NCBI GenBank assembly: GCA_031459615.1
Contig: JAVKIE010000010.1
Coordinates: forward strand, 1-64,000
Direction: 5' to 3'
Source: Calidihabitans tengchongensis
GTDB lineage: Bacteria > Sysuimicrobiota > Sysuimicrobiia > Sysuimicrobiales > Kaftiobacteriaceae
DNA: 64,000 nt
Below, piece by piece: positions 1 to 6,658 of the stretch. A program made the translations under genes and the position numbers. Numbering within the stretch: position 1 is the stretch's first letter; the number at the start of each line of letters is the position of its first letter. The notes beneath the pieces were generated by a model. The model saw only the letters and a list, made by a program, of their open reading frames with translations, searched no databases and had not been told where the DNA came from.

Positions 1-38
1 TGCCGGACAGTTCAGAACGAAGGGCAGGGGTGCAGTCG

Positions 39-245
39 ATGGCTACAGGAACGGTGAAGTGGTTCAACGCCGAGAAGGGCTACGGGTTCATCACGCCCGA
101 CGACGGCGGCCGGGATCTGTTCGTGCACTACACCGGGATTGAGGGCACCGGGTACCGCACGCTCACCGAAGGGCAGAAGGTGGAGTACGAACCCGTCCAG
201 GGGCAGAAGGGACCGCAGGCCACGAAGGTCCGCGTCATCGGCTGA
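39..245 (+). CDS. csp: Cold-shock domain protein
   Basis: 68-residue single-domain cold-shock protein, an RNA/ssDNA-binding OB fold thought to melt mRNA secondary structure. The RNP1-like KGYGFIT and RNP2-like DLFVHY motifs are both present and the length is normal for the family. I place the start at the ATG at 39 because AGGGG lies about 8 nt upstream and the protein then begins MATGTVKWFN as most Csp proteins do. An in-frame GTG at 30 would add MQS. Its promoter lies outside or at the edge of the window. Confidence 0.95.
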   Translation: MATGTVKWFNAEKGYGFITPDDGGRDLFVHYTGIEGTGYRTLTEGQKVEYEPVQGQKGPQATKVRVIG

Positions 246-251
246 TCCTGC

Positions 252-280
252 CCCTCCCGCCCGATGGCGGGGCGGGAGGG
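252..280 (+). terminator. Hairpin terminator after csp
   Basis: A perfect 10-bp GC-only stem (CCCTCCCGCC / GGCGGGAGGG) with a 9-nt loop begins a few bases after the csp stop. No U-run follows, so it could be a weak terminator or an mRNA-stabilising 3' hairpin. Confidence 0.6.
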
Positions 281-378
281 CTCCCGCGGTTTCCGCCCAG
301 TGGTTCTTCCGGAGCGGCTGGTCTGCGCTCCGGGAGGCCGCACCTCCGTTCGATGACCGCCGCGAGCCATCGGTGGGT

Positions 379-420
379 GGATATTCAAAAATACTGAAAC
401 CGCTCTGAAGGATTTCATTC
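379..420 (+). promoter_or_regulatory. AT-rich stretch, possible promoter of the repeat-peptide gene
   Basis: This is a conspicuously AT-rich run (TATTCAAAAATACTG and AGGATTTCATT) in an otherwise very GC-rich gap of about 220 bp. It lies 50-90 nt upstream of the peptide gene at 467. I could not fit a clean -35/-10 pair, and no sigma-54 element is present. The rest of 281-466 shows nothing else I recognise. Confidence 0.3.
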
Positions 421-466
421 CCCCGCGTGGAATCCCCGGGATGGGAGGGCGAAAGGAGGCCCTCCT

Positions 467-625
467 ATGCGGATGGCGGTGGCGGTGGCGGTGGTCGTGG
501 CGATCCTGCTGGCCGAAGCACCCGCGGTGGCCGCGCGGGCCGGTCAGGCCGGGCATGGCGGCGCGGAGCTGCTGGGGCACGGCGGCGCGGAGCTGCTGGG
601 GCACGGCGGAGGGGAGCTGCTCTAG
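467..625 (+). CDS. Small secreted peptide with GHGGAELL repeats
   Basis: 52-residue peptide, not recognised by family. Residues 1-23 look like a signal peptide: M-R-M, a Val/Ala/Leu hydrophobic core, then a small-residue cleavage region ending AVAA. The predicted mature part is about 29 residues and consists mostly of three tandem octapeptides, GHGGAELL, GHGGAELL and GHGGGELL, ending exactly at the stop. GGAGG at 455-459 is 7 nt before the ATG, which supports translation. The gene is followed by a strong hairpin (646-684) and then by an HTH-TPR regulator at 707. By analogy with RRNPP systems (Rap/Phr, NprR/NprX), where a short secreted propeptide is encoded beside a TPR receptor, it may be a signal precursor. 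That role is inference. A structural or metal-binding role (His-Gly repeats) is the alternative. Confidence 0.72.
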   Translation: MRMAVAVAVVVAILLAEAPAVAARAGQAGHGGAELLGHGGAELLGHGGGELL

Positions 626-645
626 AGCGCGCCGTGCGGGGATGG

Positions 646-684
646 CCGTTCCCGCCCTGCGGGATCCCTGCAGGGCGGGAACGG
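646..684 (+). terminator. 14-bp perfect hairpin between peptide and regulator genes
   Basis: CCGTTCCCGCCCTG (646-659) is perfectly complementary to 671-684, with an 11-nt loop. It lies between the peptide stop (625) and the GTG of the HTH-TPR gene (707). No U-tract follows, so partial termination or a processing/stability barrier is likely. Either would make peptide mRNA more abundant than regulator mRNA. Confidence 0.65.
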
Positions 685-706
685 GGGGGACGGACCGGAG
701 GGCGGA

Positions 707-1999
707 GTGAGCCTGGGGCAGAGGATCCGGGAGGCGCGCCGGCGGCGGGGGATGACCCTGCGGGACCTCGCGGGAGGCACCCTGTCGGTGAGCCTGATCA
801 GCATGGTGGAGCACGACCGGGTGCGGCCGTCCCTGAAGACGTTGCGGGTGCTGGCGCGACGCCTGGGAGTTCCGGTGCGGGCACTGCTGGACGACGACCC
901 CGCCGAGGCGGTCGAGCTACAGGTGCGCCTGGGAGAGGGCTTGCTGCGCCAGCACCGCTTCGCCGAGGCGCTGGACGTCCTGGCCCGGATTCCGGAAAGG
1001 TCGCTCGAGTCCGCGGCCCTGCGGGCGCGCCGGGCCCTGGGAGTGGGTCAGGCGTACGCCGGCCTGCGGCGGTTCCGGGAGGCCGCCCGCCACCTCCGCA
1101 AGGCCGCGACCCTGGCCGAGGCGCTGGGCGACGTGGACCTGATGGCGGCCGCGGCCAACGCCCTGGGGTTCGCGGCGCTGCGGGCCCGCCGGTTCGCCCT
1201 CGCCCGGGAGATCCTGCAGGGGGCTGTGGACACCCTGCGGCGGTCCGGCCACACCCGGACCGACGTGTACGGCAAGCTTCTGGCCAACCTTGGCCGGGCC
1301 TATCTGGAACTGGGGCTGCCCGTCCAGGCTGAGGAGTTCTTCCGCCAGGCCGCCGATGTGCTGGACCCGGCGGCCGACCCGTACCATCTGGGACTGCTGT
1401 ACTTCAACCTGGGCATCGCCTGCGAGCGGCAGCAGAACTTCGAGCAGGCGCGGGACTATCTGGACCGGGCTGCCCACCTGTTCACCCTGCACGAGAACGT
1501 CCGCCTGCTGGGCGCGGTGCGGCGGAGCGTGGGGATGCTGCTGCTGGAGCAGGGGCACCTGGAGCGGGCCCGGGCGGCCCTGGAGGACAGCCTGCGCCTG
1601 GCCCGGCAGAGCGGGGACGATGAGGGGGTGGCGCAGACCCTGGTGGAGCTGGCCCGCCTGCACGCCCGGGCGGGCGAGCCCGAGGCCGCCCGCCGATCCG
1701 CGGCGGAAGCCCGGGACCTGGCCGCCCGGATGGACGATCCCGCCGAACAGGCGAGAGCGCTGGCCGCCGAGGCGGACGCCCTGGCCGCGCAGGGCCAGGT
1801 GGAGGAGGCGGTCCGCCGCTACCAGGAGGCCGCGGAGGCGTTCGCAAGACTCCAGATGGACGGCGAGTATCGCCGGATCTGCCGCGACCTGGGCTTTGTC
1901 CTGATGCGGGATGGGCGGCGCGAACAGGCCGCCGAGTGGTTCGCCCGCGCCTTTCAAGGACCGGCTCCGGCGGCCCGGGAGCGCCGGGAGGCGCGGTGA
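707..1999 (+). CDS. HTH-TPR transcriptional regulator (RRNPP-like architecture)
   Basis: 430 residues. Residues 1-65 form an XRE-family helix-turn-helix (IREARRRRGMTLRDLAGG, then SLISMVEHDRVRPSLKTL). Residues 75-420 are an array of TPR-type helical hairpins with recurrent A-x(3)-Y/F-x(2)-A signatures. The domain order and length match peptide-sensing RRNPP regulators such as NprR (about 420 aa). Many XRE-TPR proteins are not peptide receptors, so the assignment rests on the secreted-peptide gene immediately upstream. The start is the GTG at 707, with GGAGG at 697-701. The stop overlaps the next ATG (TGATG), indicating translational coupling with the LuxR-type protein. Confidence 0.85.
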   Translation: MSLGQRIREARRRRGMTLRDLAGGTLSVSLISMVEHDRVRPSLKTLRVLARRLGVPVRALLDDDPAEAVELQVRLGEGLLRQHRFAEALDVLARIPERSLESAALRARRALGVGQAYAGLRRFREAARHLRKAATLAEALGDVDLMAAAANALGFAALRARRFALAREILQGAVDTLRRSGHTRTDVYGKLLANLGRAYLELGLPVQAEEFFRQAADVLDPAADPYHLGLLYFNLGIACERQQNFEQARDYLDRAAHLFTLHENVRLLGAVRRSVGMLLLEQGHLERARAALEDSLRLARQSGDDEGVAQTLVELARLHARAGEPEAARRSAAEARDLAARMDDPAEQARALAAEADALAAQGQVEEAVRRYQEAAEAFARLQMDGEYRRICRDLGFVLMRDGRREQAAEWFARAFQGPAPAARERREAR

Positions 2000-2385
2000 T
2001 GGCAGGCCGCGGACCTGCGGTGGACGATCTGCCCCGGCGGGTGCGGTCGCTGGTCCCGCTGGCCCCGGATCGTCCCCTCCGAAAAGTGCGGGCGGGCGGG
2101 GGGACGGTGGAAGTCCTGTGCGAGGTGGAGGTGGACGGGTCGCGGTACGTCCTCTCGCGGATCACGCCCGCCCCGGCGGGCGTCACCCTCAGCCCCCGCG
2201 AGCGGCAGATCGCGGCATTGGTGGCCCGGGGCCTGCCGACCAAGGCGATTGCCGCGGCCCTCTCCATCAGCGCGTGGACGGTGGCCACGCATCTGCGCCG
2301 GATCTACCACCGCCTGGGAGTCGGGTCCCGCGCCGCCATGGTCGCGCGGCTGCTCGAGGACGGGGTTCTGACGCTGGAGCGCTGA
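1999..2385 (+). CDS. Small LuxR-type HTH protein
   Basis: 128 residues. The C-terminal half (about 68-126) is a GerE/LuxR helix-turn-helix, LSPRERQIAALVARGL followed by TVATHLRRIYHRLGV. The N-terminal half is short and not recognisable as a receiver or autoinducer-binding domain. The ATG overlaps the stop of the HTH-TPR gene, so the two are almost certainly one transcription unit. It is probably a DNA-binding effector or modulator within the same circuit. Its targets cannot be read from the sequence. Confidence 0.85.
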   Translation: MAGRGPAVDDLPRRVRSLVPLAPDRPLRKVRAGGGTVEVLCEVEVDGSRYVLSRITPAPAGVTLSPRERQIAALVARGLPTKAIAAALSISAWTVATHLRRIYHRLGVGSRAAMVARLLEDGVLTLER

Positions 2386-2426
2386 CGCGGTGGATCGCGG
2401 CGGCGTGAGCCCCGCAGGCCGGGCTG

Positions 2427-3317
2427 TCAGTGCACCCGCTGCTCAGAGCCTCCGGGCAGGTCGCAGTACCAGGCCGCCAGCCGGGCAAAGGTCAGCAGGG
2501 GCGCCAACGCGGCCCGGACGGAGGCGGCGATACGCTCCGGGTCCGCCAGCCCGCTCCGGGTCAGCAGCTGCCATCGCGCCTCCACCACCGCCCCCAGCTG
2601 CAGGGCCAGTTCGGTGGTGATTGCCCCGGCATCCGCCAGGGGCAGGAACACCTGCCAGCGCCGGCTGGGCCGCGGGATCTCCCACAGGCTGAGCGCGGCC
2701 TTGGCGATGCCGGTGGCGGCTCCCGCGGCGTTGCTGAACCACCCGATGATGTGTCCCAGCTGGTCGGGATCCTCGCCGGCCTCTCCGGCATCCCGCGTCG
2801 CCGGCTCCAGGACTGCGGCCGCGGTGAGGATCCGGGCCAGCCGCCACCCGATGCGCAGGGGATCCAGCGGGCGGGCGGGCCGGGCCAGGCGCGGCGCCGC
2901 GTCGGTGGCGCCCAGGGCCCGGGCCTGAACGATGGCGTCCCGGGCGTCCTGGAGCATCGCGGCCCGCTCCTGTTCCACCCGCGCCCCGGCGCGGGCCGCA
3001 AACGCGCGCACCGCCGCGGGATCGTGCACCACCAGCGGGTGGGCGCTGGCCAGGATCTCGTAGATGACCGGCAGGACGTGGGTGTTGAGCGCGAAGGGCA
3101 TCAGGATGCCCGGCGCGTCCTGCAGGGGATTGGCGCCGGCCAGGCGTTCCAGGTAGTCGTCGATGGCCTGCTCGTCGGCGGATTCGGGGAACAACAGGGC
3201 GATCTCGATATCGCTGTCGGGCCAGGTGCGCTCATCGGCGTAGGTGCCGTAGAGGTAGACGGCAGCCACCTCCCGTTCCCGGGAGAAGAAATCGCGCAAC
3301 GCGGCAAACGCCGTCAC
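2427..3317 (-). CDS. MNT-type nucleotidyltransferase domain protein
   Basis: 296 residues. The N-terminus carries a minimal nucleotidyltransferase signature, YGTYADERTWPDSDIEI, a version of the G-[ST]-x(9-10)-D-x-[DE] motif of MNT/antitoxin-type enzymes. The C-terminal 180 residues are predicted helical and Ala/Leu-rich, vaguely HEPN-like but not diagnostic. MNT enzymes can adenylylate or nucleotidylate partner proteins, as MntA does for HepT. Whether this one has a partner is unknown. It starts with GTG 47 nt after the response-regulator stop on the same strand, so it may be the distal gene of the kinase operon. It converges on the LuxR-type gene. Confidence 0.65.
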   Translation of the reverse strand: MTAFAALRDFFSREREVAAVYLYGTYADERTWPDSDIEIALLFPESADEQAIDDYLERLAGANPLQDAPGILMPFALNTHVLPVIYEILASAHPLVVHDPAAVRAFAARAGARVEQERAAMLQDARDAIVQARALGATDAAPRLARPARPLDPLRIGWRLARILTAAAVLEPATRDAGEAGEDPDQLGHIIGWFSNAAGAATGIAKAALSLWEIPRPSRRWQVFLPLADAGAITTELALQLGAVVEARWQLLTRSGLADPERIAASVRAALAPLLTFARLAAWYCDLPGGSEQRVH

Positions 3318-3364
3318 GCCTCCATGGTACTACAGTCGGGTGGGGGTGTCCGGGGCGGGGACGC

Positions 3365-3760
3365 TCACCCGGCCGGGGCGAGGATCTCGCGCACCGCCGC
3401 CACCAGCTCGGCGGGATTGAAGGGCTTGGTGAGGATCCGGTCGGCTCCCGCCTGCTCGGCCCGGGCCAGGGTCTGGGGCGTGCCGAACCCGGTGATCAGG
3501 ATGACCCGCACGCCGGGGAAGGCCGCCTTGGCGCGCTCGAGGACGTCCAGCCCCGACAGCCCGGGCATGCGGATGTCGGTGACGATCAGGTCCACGGGTT
3601 CCTCGCCCAGGCGGGCCAGGCCTTCCTCGCCGCTGCCGGCGCTGGTCACCTGGTAGCCCGCGCGGGTGAGGACGCGGGCGCACAGGTCGCGGATGGGGGC
3701 CTCGTCGTCGATGACGAGGATCCGGGCGGCGCGCACCTGCGGGAGGGCGGTCTGGGTCAC
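3365..3760 (-). CDS. Receiver-only response regulator
   Basis: 131 residues consisting only of a REC domain. The acidic pair is in VIDDE (D18, D19), the phospho-acceptor is D62 in TDIRMPG, a Thr is in LITGFG and the conserved Lys is in TKPFNP. There is no output domain, so it should act like CheY/Spo0F, by protein interaction or as a phosphorelay intermediate. The GTG start overlaps the kinase stop (GTGA), so the pair is translationally coupled. The hybrid-like partnership with an NtrB-type kinase and the NtrC-type activator at 7511 suggests crosstalk, but this is inference. Confidence 0.9.
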   Translation of the reverse strand: MTQTALPQVRAARILVIDDEAPIRDLCARVLTRAGYQVTSAGSGEEGLARLGEEPVDLIVTDIRMPGLSGLDVLERAKAAFPGVRVILITGFGTPQTLARAEQAGADRILTKPFNPAELVAAVREILAPAG

Positions 3761-5709
3761 GGCGCGGCCACCGGCAGGTAGATGGTGAACCGCGTGCCCT
3801 GTCCCAGGGTGCTGTCCACGGCGATGGTGCCCCCGTGGCGCTCCACGATCCTCTTGCTGATGGGCAGCCCCAGCCCGGTGCCCTTGCCGTTCTCCTTGGT
3901 GGTGAAGAAGGGGTCGAAGATACGGTCCAGCTTCTCGGGCGGGATGCCGACCCCCGTGTCCTGGAACGTGATCTCCACCTGGGGACCGCTGCCGTTCCCG
4001 CTCACCTGGCGGGTGATGATCTCCACCTGGCCGCCGTGGGGCATGGCGTCGATGGCATTGTTGAGGATGTTGATGAAGACCTGCTTGAGCTGGTTGACAT
4101 CGCCCAGAATGGGAGGGACGTCCGGGTCCAGCCGGGCTGCGATCTGCACGTTCTGGGACTCGGCCCGCCGGCGGATCAGGGGCAGGACCGCCTGGATGGC
4201 GTCGTTGACATGGGTCTGCTCCATGGCGGCGTCGGTCTGGCGGGCGTAGCCCAGCAGGTCCCGCACGATGGCCCTCGCCCGCAGGGCCTCCTTTTCGATG
4301 ACCTCCAGGTCGGCCCGGCGGGGGTCCTCGGGGGGCGTCTCGCTGAGGATCAGGGAGGCGTAGCCCAGGACGCTGGTCAGGGGGTTGTTGATCTCGTGAG
4401 CCACGAAGGCCGCCAGCTCGCCGATGGTGGCCAGTTTGGCCGACTGCATGAGCTGGAACTGGGTCTGCTCCAGCATGGCCATCTGCCGCTGCAGGTTGGC
4501 GAACAGCTGCGCCTTCTCCATGGCCACCGCCGCCTGACTGGCCATGGTGGACAGCAGGTCCACGTCCGGAGGAGTCAGGTCCTGCCGGGCGCCCACAATC
4601 ACCAGCCCCACGACCCGCTCGCCCACCGCCAGGGGGATGACCACCACCACCGCGTCCTGCAGCAGTGGCCCGTACCACGCCAGCTGGCGGATCCGGTCCT
4701 CGTCCTCAGGCCGACGGTAGACCTGCGGTCCGCGGATCGCGAGCAGCTCGCGGAACGGCGAGTCGGCGGCGCTGCGGCTGTAGGGGGAGAAGGCGCGATC
4801 CGCGGTGCGCCATAGCCCGAACTCCAGGCGCTGGGTGGCGGCGTCCAGCACCCCGACGCCGACGACGTCCACTCCGGGAATCTTGCGGACCTGGGCGTAC
4901 AGGGCCTGGTAGACCTGGTCCAGGTCCAGGCTGCTGGTGAGGGCCTGGGCCAGCTCGTTGAGGCTGGCCAGCTGCTGGGCGCGGGCTTCCGCATCCTGCT
5001 GGCTGCGGCGGATGCGCTCGGCGTCCTCGATCTGGATCCGCAGCATCTTGGACAGGCCCGCCAGGGGGAGGGCCAGCAGGACGGTCCGCCACGGATTGAC
5101 CAGCCAGAAGTCGGCCACCACGGCGCCCATCCAGACCAGGACCATCTCCCGGTAGAAGCTGTGGCGGGAGATCACCCCCACCTGCAGCGGCGGGCGGCCG
5201 GCAGCCAGGGCGATGGCCAGGGTGACCAGGGCACCGTTGACCAGGTAGAACGTCCCGCCGGCCGCAAACGCCCCCGCGTACCAGCGCAGGGCCAGCGCGC
5301 CGCCGCCGTCGGCGGGGCGCGCCAGCAGCCACACCGCCTCCGCGGCGCACACCGACAGGACGTGCTGGGCGATGTTGAATGCCCCCTGGTACCAGGGCAG
5401 TTCCCGCCGCTTGATCCAGTAGGCGGTGAACGTGATCAGGACCAGGACCACGATGTTGCCGGGAGGGAACAGCAGGATGGTGGCGACGATGACGGCGTCG
5501 ATCAGCGACCAGGCCATCCCCTCCCGGCCCGGCATGATGACGCGCACGCCCACCAGTTGCGTGAGCAGCGCCGCCACCACGAAGATGCCGAATGCGGGAT
5601 CCAGGCGCGGGGCGGCTCCCGGCAGCCGGGGGACGACCAGGGCCAGGGCGGCCCCGGCGGCGATCACCCCCCCGACGTACAGGCGCGCCGGCACAGGCAG
5701 ATGTCTCAT
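3757..5709 (-). CDS. Membrane sensor histidine kinase (7TM-like, GAF, NtrB-type core)
   Basis: 650 residues. Residues 1-215 contain about six or seven hydrophobic spans with no large extracytoplasmic domain. A linker helix follows, then a GAF domain (about 245-400). The HisKA dimerisation helix has the phospho-acceptor His at about 438 in VAHEINNPL, and the HATPase has NILNNAIDA, DTGVGIPPEK, FDPFFTTK and GTGLGL motifs. All catalytic boxes look intact. The HEINNPL core is typical of kinases that partner NtrC-type activators. It lies directly downstream of a secreted GATWEG-repeat peptide gene (5813-5962) and a hairpin. A multi-span sensor near a secreted peptide recalls AgrC-type arrangements, but no ligand can be shown from sequence. 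Confidence 0.92.
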   Translation of the reverse strand: MRHLPVPARLYVGGVIAAGAALALVVPRLPGAAPRLDPAFGIFVVAALLTQLVGVRVIMPGREGMAWSLIDAVIVATILLFPPGNIVVLVLITFTAYWIKRRELPWYQGAFNIAQHVLSVCAAEAVWLLARPADGGGALALRWYAGAFAAGGTFYLVNGALVTLAIALAAGRPPLQVGVISRHSFYREMVLVWMGAVVADFWLVNPWRTVLLALPLAGLSKMLRIQIEDAERIRRSQQDAEARAQQLASLNELAQALTSSLDLDQVYQALYAQVRKIPGVDVVGVGVLDAATQRLEFGLWRTADRAFSPYSRSAADSPFRELLAIRGPQVYRRPEDEDRIRQLAWYGPLLQDAVVVVIPLAVGERVVGLVIVGARQDLTPPDVDLLSTMASQAAVAMEKAQLFANLQRQMAMLEQTQFQLMQSAKLATIGELAAFVAHEINNPLTSVLGYASLILSETPPEDPRRADLEVIEKEALRARAIVRDLLGYARQTDAAMEQTHVNDAIQAVLPLIRRRAESQNVQIAARLDPDVPPILGDVNQLKQVFINILNNAIDAMPHGGQVEIITRQVSGNGSGPQVEITFQDTGVGIPPEKLDRIFDPFFTTKENGKGTGLGLPISKRIVERHGGTIAVDSTLGQGTRFTIYLPVAAP

Positions 5710-5734
5710 CGGCCGGCTCCAGCCAGACGCGGCT

Positions 5735-5772
5735 CAGCCCGGGCCCGCCGACCTGAGGCGGGCGCCGGGCTG
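5735..5772 (-). terminator. GC-rich hairpin between GATWEG peptide and kinase
   Basis: On the minus strand CAGCCCGGCGCCCGCC and GGCGGGCCCGGGCTG form a long stem with one bulge and a 6-7 nt loop. It sits between the peptide stop (5813) and the kinase ATG (5709). It lacks a U-run. Its position mirrors the hairpin at 646-684 between the other repeat peptide and its regulator. Confidence 0.55.
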
Positions 5773-5812
5773 GCCTGCGTGACCGTGACGACCTTCGGCA
5801 GGGTCTGGCCGA

Positions 5813-5962
5813 CTACTCCCACACCCCGACGGACGCTCCCGACTTCCAGGTGGCACCTTCCCAGGTCGCTCCCTCCCAGGTGGCTCCCCGCCCCCAGGAC
5901 ACCGACGAGGCGGCGCACACGACCGCCACGGCCATCAGGACAGCCACGATCCACCTGCGCAT
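5813..5962 (-). CDS. Small secreted peptide with GATWEG repeats (copy 2, sigma-54 driven)
   Basis: 49 residues. It begins MRRWIVAVLMAVAVV, a classic signal peptide, with a cleavage region around CAASSVSWG. The mature peptide holds three near-identical GATWEG units (the last one GATWKS) and ends GVWE. It is a clear paralogue of the peptide at 6181-6324: same repeat, same VSW before the repeats, same GVWE terminus. GGGAGGGA lies just upstream of the ATG. A near-perfect sigma-54 promoter (6011-6026) starts a leader of about 38 nt. Short W-x-G-x-[ST]-W repeats are known to me from the C-termini of some actinobacterial secreted subtilases, but not as stand-alone peptides. The function is unknown; signalling, matrix or surface roles are possible. 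Confidence 0.75.
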   Translation of the reverse strand: MRRWIVAVLMAVAVVCAASSVSWGRGATWEGATWEGATWKSGASVGVWE

Positions 5963-6010
5963 CTTCTCTCCCTCCCCATCGGGCGGAACTCCTTCTGCTG
6001 GCCTAGATGG

Positions 6011-6026
6011 AGCAATTTCCGTGCCA
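6011..6026 (-). promoter_or_regulatory. Sigma-54 promoter for GATWEG peptide copy 2
   Basis: The minus strand reads TGGCAC-GGAAA-TTGCT, an exact match to the sigma-54 -24/-12 consensus with the GG and GC in correct register. The predicted transcript starts near 6000 and reaches the peptide ATG at 5962. Confidence 0.85.
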
Positions 6027-6117
6027 CAGCGTCCCCGCTGGAGCGAATCTCTGTGTGGGGGACGCCCCGGCCTCGCCCGCAGAGGCTTATGCCCCAGGTG
6101 GGGGGGCCAAAAGCCCC

Positions 6118-6153
6118 CAAAAGCAACGGCGGGGGAAGCTGCCTTCCCCCGCC
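6118..6153 (-). terminator. Intrinsic terminator after GATWEG peptide copy 1
   Basis: On the minus strand GGCGGGGGAAG / CTTCCCCCGCC form an 11-bp stem with a 4-nt loop, followed by GTTGCTTTT. This is the best U-tract terminator in this region. It isolates copy 1 from the sigma-54 promoter of copy 2. Confidence 0.75.
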
Positions 6154-6180
6154 GCACCACCGGCCGGATGCCGCCGGCGC

Positions 6181-6324
6181 CTACTCCCACACGCCGAAGG
6201 CGTCAAACCCTTCCCAGGTCGCGCCCTCCCACGTGGCGCCCTCCCAGGTGGCGCCTCCCCACGACACGGAGGTGCCGACGGCCATCAGGAGCAGGAACAC
6301 AATCGCAGCCAGGACCTTCTTCAT
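6181..6324 (-). CDS. Small secreted peptide with GATWEG repeats (copy 1)
   Basis: 47 residues. It begins MKKVLAAIVFLLLMAVG, a strong signal peptide, then SVSWG and three GATWEG units, and ends FDAFGVWE. It is a paralogue of the peptide at 5813-5962. GGGGAG lies 7 nt before the ATG. Transcription should come from the consensus-like sigma-A promoter at 6428-6456, and the gene ends at the U-tract terminator at 6118-6153. It is therefore an independent monocistronic unit under housekeeping control, unlike its sigma-54-controlled sister. The function is unknown. Confidence 0.75.
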   Translation of the reverse strand: MKKVLAAIVFLLLMAVGTSVSWGGATWEGATWEGATWEGFDAFGVWE

Positions 6325-6427
6325 GGCTCACTCCCCTACGTCTGAGGATAGACGCGGGTCCGCGCCGGGCTGACACATCGAGGCCAGCACGCACGGATGA
6401 ACCCGGTCTCCGGCAGACGGCGCGCTG

Positions 6428-6456
6428 ACTGTACCACAGCCTCCCACCACTGTCAA
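6428..6456 (-). promoter_or_regulatory. Sigma-A promoter for GATWEG peptide copy 1
   Basis: On the minus strand, perfect TTGACA (6451-6456), a 17-nt spacer and TACAGT (6428-6433). The start would be near 6421, giving a leader of about 97 nt. Confidence 0.8.
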
Positions 6457-6593
6457 TCGGCTCCGCCGCGCCGCCGTCGGCGTTCGTACCATTGTTTGGA
6501 CGTCGCGGCGACGCCCTGGAGTGTTCGGGCTACTCCCCATACTGGTGTATCGTCACCGGGTCCACAAAGTTAAGTGTCCGACAGACCACCCTG

Positions 6594-6609
6594 TGGCACA
6601 GCGGTTGCT
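6594..6609 (+). promoter_or_regulatory. Sigma-54 promoter for the flgN/flaG-like pair
   Basis: TGGCAC-AGCGG-TTGCT with canonical spacing. The predicted start is about 6621, upstream of the GTG at 6659. Confidence 0.82.
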
Positions 6610-6658
6610 TCCAGTGCCGGCGGGGCATCTCCCGCGGGGCGATCAATCGGGGTGCGCT

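Noticed and set aside
441..710. Trp/Arg-rich small protein in the frame overlapping the repeat peptide
   Set aside because: Its start lacks a ribosome site and the sequence is the out-of-frame reading of the GHGGAELL repeat region. The frame starting at 467 has the ribosome site and signal peptide.
5963..6180. Riboswitch-like leader before the sigma-54-driven peptide
   Set aside because: The gap has strong hairpins, but one is an ordinary terminator of the upstream gene, and the predicted sigma-54 start leaves only about 38 nt of leader. No c-di-GMP, cobalamin or other riboswitch core could be matched.
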